Assembly: GCF_027257955.1 (NCBI RefSeq)
Contig: NZ_JANZNQ010000011.1
Coordinates: 80,054-144,053 of the forward strand
DNA from: Zhongshania aquatica
GTDB taxonomy: Bacteria > Pseudomonadota > Gammaproteobacteria > Pseudomonadales > Spongiibacteraceae
DNA length: 64,000 nt
Reading direction: 5' to 3'
Positions 60,163-64,000 of this stretch are shown here, piece after piece. The notes beneath the pieces are model-generated. The model ran no database searches. It was given only the letters and a program-made list of their open reading frames with translations, and was not told the DNA's origin. Made by a program: the position numbers and the translations under genes. Position 1 is the stretch's first letter; the number at the start of each line of letters is the position of its first letter.

Positions 60163-61110
60163 ATGGACCAGTTTGTTGTAGCGGCATTGTATAAATTTGT
60201 TGGCCTTCCTGATTATCACGAAATGCGTGAGCCATTGTTAGAGGTGTGCCTTAACGCGGGCGTGAAGGGCACCTTGCTGCTGGCTGCGGAAGGTTTGAAC
60301 GGCACCATCGCGGGCTCTCGTTTGGGAGTAGATGCAGTACTCGGGTATTTGCGCGCCGATCCGCGTTTAGCGGATTTAGCGCATAAAGAATCCTTTGACT
60401 CGGCGCAGCCGTTTTATCGCATGAAGGTAAAACTTAAAAAAGAAATTGTGACTATGGGCATTGATGGCATTGATCCCAATGAAGTGGTTGGCAGTTATGT
60501 TAAACCGACGGACTGGAATGCGCTAATCTCTGACCCAGATGTATTGTTGATCGATACCCGCAATGATTACGAAGTTGAAATTGGTAGTTTTCGCGGTGCG
60601 CTGGATCCCAAGACGAGCAGTTTTAGAGAGTTTCCGGACTACGTGCGCGAGCATTACGATCCCCAAAAGCACAAGAAAGTCGCCATGTTTTGCACCGGTG
60701 GTATTCGCTGCGAAAAAGCCTCAGCCTTCATGAAAAATGAAGGCTTTGAAGAGGTGTATCACTTAGAGGGTGGCATTTTAAAGTATTTAGAAGAAGTCGC
60801 TGAAGAAGAAAGTTTATGGGAGGGCGAATGCTTTGTATTTGATAATCGCGTTTCTGTTACCCATGGATTAGCGACTGGTCAACATGATCTTTGCCATGGT
60901 TGCCGACGGCCCATTAAAGACGTAGACAAACAGAGTGAGTTTTATGAAGAAGGGGTGACATGCCCAGCGTGTTTTGAGCTTGTGACAGAAGACCAGAAAA
61001 AGCGTTTTCGTGATCGACAGAAACAGGTTGAATTGGCTCGTTTACGTAATGAAGAGCATGTTGGTGCTCCGCCGCCAGCACGTCAACGTAAATCACGTGA
61101 ACGTAATTAA
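60163..61110 (+). CDS. trhO: tRNA uridine(34) hydroxylase TrhO (YceA)
   Basis: A 315-residue rhodanese-domain enzyme that hydroxylates U34 of certain tRNAs, using prephenate-independent O2 chemistry. ATG 60163 ([15 protein letters not shown]) starts the N-terminal acylphosphatase-like domain. The rhodanese domain is about 115-215, with catalytic Cys177 in [17 protein letters not shown] Cys cluster near 240-275 (LCHGC, TCPAC) may bind zinc. The length and motif order match E. coli TrhO (350, longer at the C-terminus). It follows bolA closely. Confidence 0.93.
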   Translation: MDQFVVAALYKFVGLPDYHEMREPLLEVCLNAGVKGTLLLAAEGLNGTIAGSRLGVDAVLGYLRADPRLADLAHKESFDSAQPFYRMKVKLKKEIVTMGIDGIDPNEVVGSYVKPTDWNALISDPDVLLIDTRNDYEVEIGSFRGALDPKTSSFREFPDYVREHYDPQKHKKVAMFCTGGIRCEKASAFMKNEGFEEVYHLEGGILKYLEEVAEEESLWEGECFVFDNRVSVTHGLATGQHDLCHGCRRPIKDVDKQSEFYEEGVTCPACFELVTEDQKKRFRDRQKQVELARLRNEEHVGAPPPARQRKSRERN

Positions 61111-61270
61111 TAGTCGTTTTTTACCTATTTAGGCGATGAGTCTGCAGTCACGCTAATGCAAGATTTGGTGAATCTAGATGCAAATGGAGTTGAAAATAGG
61201 CATTTGATTATTTTCGGCGATGTCGGACGCAGTGGCCTGTGGGTGGGGGTTAGGGATAAATTACCGGGTT

Positions 61271-61288
61271 AAATGCGATAACGCATTT
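61271..61288. promoter_or_regulatory. 7-bp palindrome upstream of the WS/DGAT gene
   Basis: AAATGCG (61271-61277) and CGCATTT (61282-61288) flank ATAA, a perfect palindrome about 105 bases before the WS/DGAT start codon. It could be a regulator binding site or part of the leader. It lies in the 281-base gap 61111-61391, where I see no gene. Confidence 0.4.
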
Positions 61289-61391
61289 GAATTACTTTGA
61301 TCCTCATAAAATTGATGTAGTATGCTCAAATGAGCAAGGGAGCTTGGCTACTTGTAATGAGCCGGATGACTACAATAAGAGGATTTATTGC

Positions 61392-63074
61392 ATGAAGCAG
61401 TTAGGCGTTCTGGATTCCGCATTTATTAACCTTGAGCATCCCAACACTCCCCAGCATGTTGGCGGGCTTGGTATTTATGACCCTTCAACCGCGCCCGGCG
61501 GTTTTGTGCGATTCAAGGGGGTTATTGCTAACTTCGAGCGTCGCCTCTCTAAACACACTATTTTTAGGTCGCGATTACTTAAGGTTCCCGGCAATGTCGA
61601 TCGGCCGTATTGGGTGGAAGATGCCAATTTTGATGTTGAATTCCATATTCGCCATATCGCCTTACCTCAGCCCGGTGACTGGCGTCAGCTCTGTATATTA
61701 GTCGCTCGTCTTCATGCTCGCCCATTGGATATGAATCGCCCACTCTGGGAGGCCTATATTATCGAAGGCTTAGACAATATTCCTGGCGTGCCTAAAGGCG
61801 GATTCGCTATCTATACCAAAATGCATCATTCATTAGTGGATGGCGCAGGTGGTTCGTCGATTATGTCAGTGATTCATGATCTTGAGCCAGATCCCGCTGC
61901 TGTACCTCAGGGAGTAGCTGTTGTGACGGCTGACGTATCTCCTAGCTCGCTGTACTTGGCAACCTCGTCTGCGCTAAACAATGTTAAAAACAGCGTCAAA
62001 CTCTTTACCGGCGGCGTCGGCGTATTGCGTGACCTTGGCAAAATGGCCGTGGGAATGGCGCAAAAGAAAATTCCTATACCATCGATTAAATCACCGAAGA
62101 CACGGTTCAATACCCCTGTTGGGCCATATCGAGTTTTTGAAGCTGCTGAATTTAAGCTAGACGATGTTAAATATGTCAAGGATGCGGCGCAGGTTAAAAT
62201 AAATGATGTCGTTCTGTGCATTGTCGCCGGTGGTCTGCGCCACTATTTAAATCATCACAATGAACTGCCTGATGAAAGCTTGTCTGTGTCGATTCCCCTA
62301 GATATGCGCACCCGTCGTGGTATGACCGATGAAAACAATCAAGTGGGTTCGGTTTTCGTTGAGTTGCATACTAATTTGGCAGACCCCTTAGATCGTCTTA
62401 AGGCGATTTATAAGAGCTCACAAGAAGCAAAAATTTATGGTGAAAACTCGCCTTTGGTTGATGTGCTGAAGTTAGCTGGCGTGATGTCGCCGGCGATTAC
62501 AAAGTCCCTAGTAAACAGCTATTCAAATAACCAATGGACACGGCATCTGCCGCTTGGTATTAGCTCAGTTGTGTCGAATGTGGCTGGCCCCAATTTCCCA
62601 CTGTATTCCGCTGGTGCGCAAATGGTGCGCTACTATGGTTTAGGTTTGTTGACGCCCGGAGTCGGTCTCTTTCATCTGATTTTTAGTTCGAATGGCATTA
62701 TGACAATGTCGATTTTGGGTGATAGAGAAGCAATGCCAGATCCTGCGTTTTACCGCGAATGCATAGAGAAAGCCTTCGCCGAGCTATTGGCCGAAGTTAA
62801 GGGTGAGCGAAGTAAAAGTGAGACATCAACATCGAAAGTTTCCGTGAAGCGCAGTGCGTCGAAAAATACCTCCAGCGCAACAAGTAAATCAGCAGCTCCC
62901 AAGGTGGCAGCTCAAGCGAAGAGTAAAACTTCTGTCACTACTCCTGTCGAAAAACCGGTAGCTCGTAAGGCTAAAAGTACCCGGGCACCGAAATCTGTAG
63001 CAAGTAAAAAAGCTTCGGGGCTGTTGGCGGGTGACGATGTAAACGTCGTACCTATTAAAAATACCAATGCATAG
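61392..63074 (+). CDS. Wax ester synthase/diacylglycerol acyltransferase (WS/DGAT)
   Basis: A 560-residue acyltransferase that makes wax esters or triacylglycerol from acyl-CoA, for storage. ATG 61392 (MKQLGVLDSAFINLE) has AAGAGGA upstream; the open frame to 61287 is not supported. The PLW motif (117-119) and active-site HHSLVDG (145-151) are intact, as is NDVVL, all hallmarks of the family. The core ends near residue 485. The last 75 residues are a low-complexity Lys/Ser/Ala-rich tail (KSTRAPKSVASKKASG). It is expressed alone. Confidence 0.95.
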   Translation: MKQLGVLDSAFINLEHPNTPQHVGGLGIYDPSTAPGGFVRFKGVIANFERRLSKHTIFRSRLLKVPGNVDRPYWVEDANFDVEFHIRHIALPQPGDWRQLCILVARLHARPLDMNRPLWEAYIIEGLDNIPGVPKGGFAIYTKMHHSLVDGAGGSSIMSVIHDLEPDPAAVPQGVAVVTADVSPSSLYLATSSALNNVKNSVKLFTGGVGVLRDLGKMAVGMAQKKIPIPSIKSPKTRFNTPVGPYRVFEAAEFKLDDVKYVKDAAQVKINDVVLCIVAGGLRHYLNHHNELPDESLSVSIPLDMRTRRGMTDENNQVGSVFVELHTNLADPLDRLKAIYKSSQEAKIYGENSPLVDVLKLAGVMSPAITKSLVNSYSNNQWTRHLPLGISSVVSNVAGPNFPLYSAGAQMVRYYGLGLLTPGVGLFHLIFSSNGIMTMSILGDREAMPDPAFYRECIEKAFAELLAEVKGERSKSETSTSKVSVKRSASKNTSSATSKSAAPKVAAQAKSKTSVTTPVEKPVARKAKSTRAPKSVASKKASGLLAGDDVNVVPIKNTNA

Positions 63075-63180
63075 TGAAGTGAATAATGTAGCGCATTACT
63101 ATTTGCTCCGGACTTCTATTTCTACCGGTATCCCTACACCTTTCAATGAGGTGTCGCGGAGGACTTTCTAGTGCGCCAAT

Positions 63181-63852
63181 TTATAATTGGGTAGGCATTG
63201 GGCGGAGTGGAGTTGTGGACTGCGCAACTCGATTTCTACCCTCGTGTTTTGCGCGATACAAGGCATTGTCCGCATGTATGATGAGCGATTCTGCACTAAG
63301 TGTGTCGGTGATTTCTGAGGTTGCGACTCCCGCACTGACAGTGACTCTATCAGAAATTGCGCTACCTGAATGCGGAATGTTCTGTTGATATAATTTGTCT
63401 ATGACGCGGTTTGCCAGCCCTGCTGCCAAGGCTTGTTGGCTATCCAATAGTAAGACGATAAATTCTTCACCGCCGGTGCGCGCTACCACATCTATTTCGC
63501 GAGTAAAGGTGTTTTCTAATATCTTAGCGAAACGCTGTAATACCTTGTCGCCGCCATCGTGACCATAGGTGTCGTTATACTGTTTGAAATAATCGAGGTC
63601 AAAAACAAGTACACAGAGCGTCATGTTTTTACGTTTTGCGACTCGCTGATGGAAGTTTAGCTGTTCCTGAAAATAGCGACGATTGCCAATTCCAGTTAGC
63701 GCGTCTTTATAAGAATAGGTCGACAGTCTCTCTGTATGTTCCGATACGTGTTTAAGTAGTTCGTTACATTCGTTGACCAGCGTCCCCAAATCGTCGTTTT
63801 GCTTATACTGAAGGTGCTTATTGTAATTGTTGGTTTGTCGAATAATTTGCAA
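63181..63852 (-). CDS. Diguanylate cyclase, 5' end removed by IS66
   Basis: A 223-residue fragment of a membrane diguanylate cyclase. Residues about 1-35 are the end of a HAMP domain (LQYKQNDDLGTLVNECNELL), and residues 45-215 are a complete GGDEF domain. The active-site motif is GGEEF (127-131), with an RxxD inhibitory site (Arg118, Asp121) five residues before it. The same frame continues upstream to 63874 (VRRISNT before the first TTG), right up to an IS66-type end, so the sensor part was cut off by insertion. TTG 63852 could still start the fragment. It is a pseudogene unless it is translated. Confidence 0.75.
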   Translation of the reverse strand: MQIIRQTNNYNKHLQYKQNDDLGTLVNECNELLKHVSEHTERLSTYSYKDALTGIGNRRYFQEQLNFHQRVAKRKNMTLCVLVFDLDYFKQYNDTYGHDGGDKVLQRFAKILENTFTREIDVVARTGGEEFIVLLLDSQQALAAGLANRVIDKLYQQNIPHSGSAISDRVTVSAGVATSEITDTLSAESLIIHADNALYRAKHEGRNRVAQSTTPLRPMPTQL

Positions 63853-63874
63853 TGTATTAGAAATACGGCGAACT

Positions 63875-64000
63875 GTAACCGTCCGGCGAACTCACCTTAC
63901 ATCAAGGCTGCCAATTGTGCGGCAGTAGCTCACCAATGTTTGAGGCGCGATGTGTCGGCAGTTTCTCCATCACGTCTTTCAGGTAAGCCTGCGGGTCTAG
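63875..64000 (-). mobile_element. IS66-family insertion sequence, right end (partial)
   Basis: The element's end starts at 63875 with GTAACCGTCCGGCGAACTC, which resembles the GTAAGCGTCCGG-like termini of IS66 elements. It continues off the right edge, and its transposase ends 27 bases inside. The 8 bases just outside (GGCGAACT, 63867-63874) would be the target duplication usual for IS66. The same nine bases CGGCGAACT occur inside the end too. The other end is outside the window. Confidence 0.75.
63902..64000 (-). CDS. IS66-family transposase, C-terminal fragment
   Basis: The last 32 codons and the stop of a transposase whose body lies beyond the window. The peptide DPQAYLKDVMEKLPTHRASN, followed closely by ELLPHNWQP and a stop, is the characteristic IS66 TnpC tail (family consensus '..ay.l..vl..lp....'/'ellP.nw'). 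The DDE catalytic residues would be upstream and cannot be seen, so it is unknown whether the copy is active. Confidence 0.85.
   Translation of the reverse strand, partial: LDPQAYLKDVMEKLPTHRASNIGELLPHNWQP

Noticed and set aside
1..64000. CRISPR array, rRNA operon, prophage or toxin-antitoxin system
   Set aside because: No regularly spaced direct repeats, rRNA sequence, phage structural genes or typical toxin-antitoxin pairs were seen.

Overview
The window looks like chromosomal DNA of a marine-type gammaproteobacterium, possibly Cellvibrionales/Spongiibacteraceae-like. That placement is inferred from gene content and was not tested. The supporting signs are the pepA-holC-valS block, the lptF/lptG pair divergent from pepA, SlyX, YciH, BolA, RlmC and TrhO homologues, an E. 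coli-type cellulose (bcs) cluster, and many acyl-CoA enzymes each next to AraC or LysR regulators. GTG and TTG starts are common. No gene-free stretch exceeds about 300 bases.

Layout. Bases 1-9.6 kb hold fatty- and organic-acid metabolism: the 5' end of an acyl-CoA synthetase, an AraC and two LysR regulators, and a four-gene run (histidine-phosphatase homologue, ACAD10/11-like dehydrogenase, aminoglycoside-phosphotransferase-like kinase, SDR). The run looks like a split bacterial version of the phosphorylation-dependent 4-hydroxyacyl-CoA pathway. A small secreted protein and a thiolase-like TLP1 protein follow. Bases 9.6-18 kb carry an AraC regulator, tRNA-Arg(CCT), gpt, a FleQ-type sigma-54 activator, small housekeeping genes, and a two-PAS histidine kinase flanked by a membrane-anchored and a soluble cold-shock protein. 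Bases 18-26.5 kb are conserved core: valS, an acidic protein of unknown function, holC, pepA, lptF, lptG and an RDD protein. Bases 26.5-36.6 kb have a two-component system, a repeat protein, an AraC regulator, a thiolase plus FadB-like beta-oxidation operon, and an EAL-YkuI_C c-di-GMP phosphodiesterase overlapping a gamma-glutamylcyclotransferase-like gene. Bases 36.6-40.1 kb have a flavoprotein reductase, rlmC, a methyltransferase and a double TM2 protein.

Bases 40.1-54.6 kb are a complete cellulose locus: bcsG-bcsF-bcsE on the minus strand, divergent from bcsR-Q-A-B-Z-C on the plus strand. It predicts secretion of phosphoethanolamine-modified cellulose, activated by c-di-GMP through the BcsA PilZ domain and sensed by the BcsE GIL domain. 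A Cys-rich lipoprotein, a GT4 glycosyltransferase and an amidohydrolase follow. Bases 57.4-61.1 kb hold cobalamin genes (cbiB, cobC), a TfoX-N protein, bolA and trhO. The window ends with a WS/DGAT acyltransferase carrying a Lys-rich tail, a diguanylate cyclase cut in its HAMP region, and the IS66-family element that cut it.

Two themes link the region. One is acyl-CoA and storage-lipid metabolism under many local regulators. The other is c-di-GMP signalling (EAL, GGDEF, PilZ, GIL and FleQ-type proteins) around cellulose export. The observations I rate most worth checking are the split ACAD10/11-like module, whose phosphatase homologue lacks its second catalytic His; the membrane-tethered cold-shock protein; the kinase with a degenerate receiver; the thiolase lacking its nucleophilic Cys; and the IS66-truncated cyclase.
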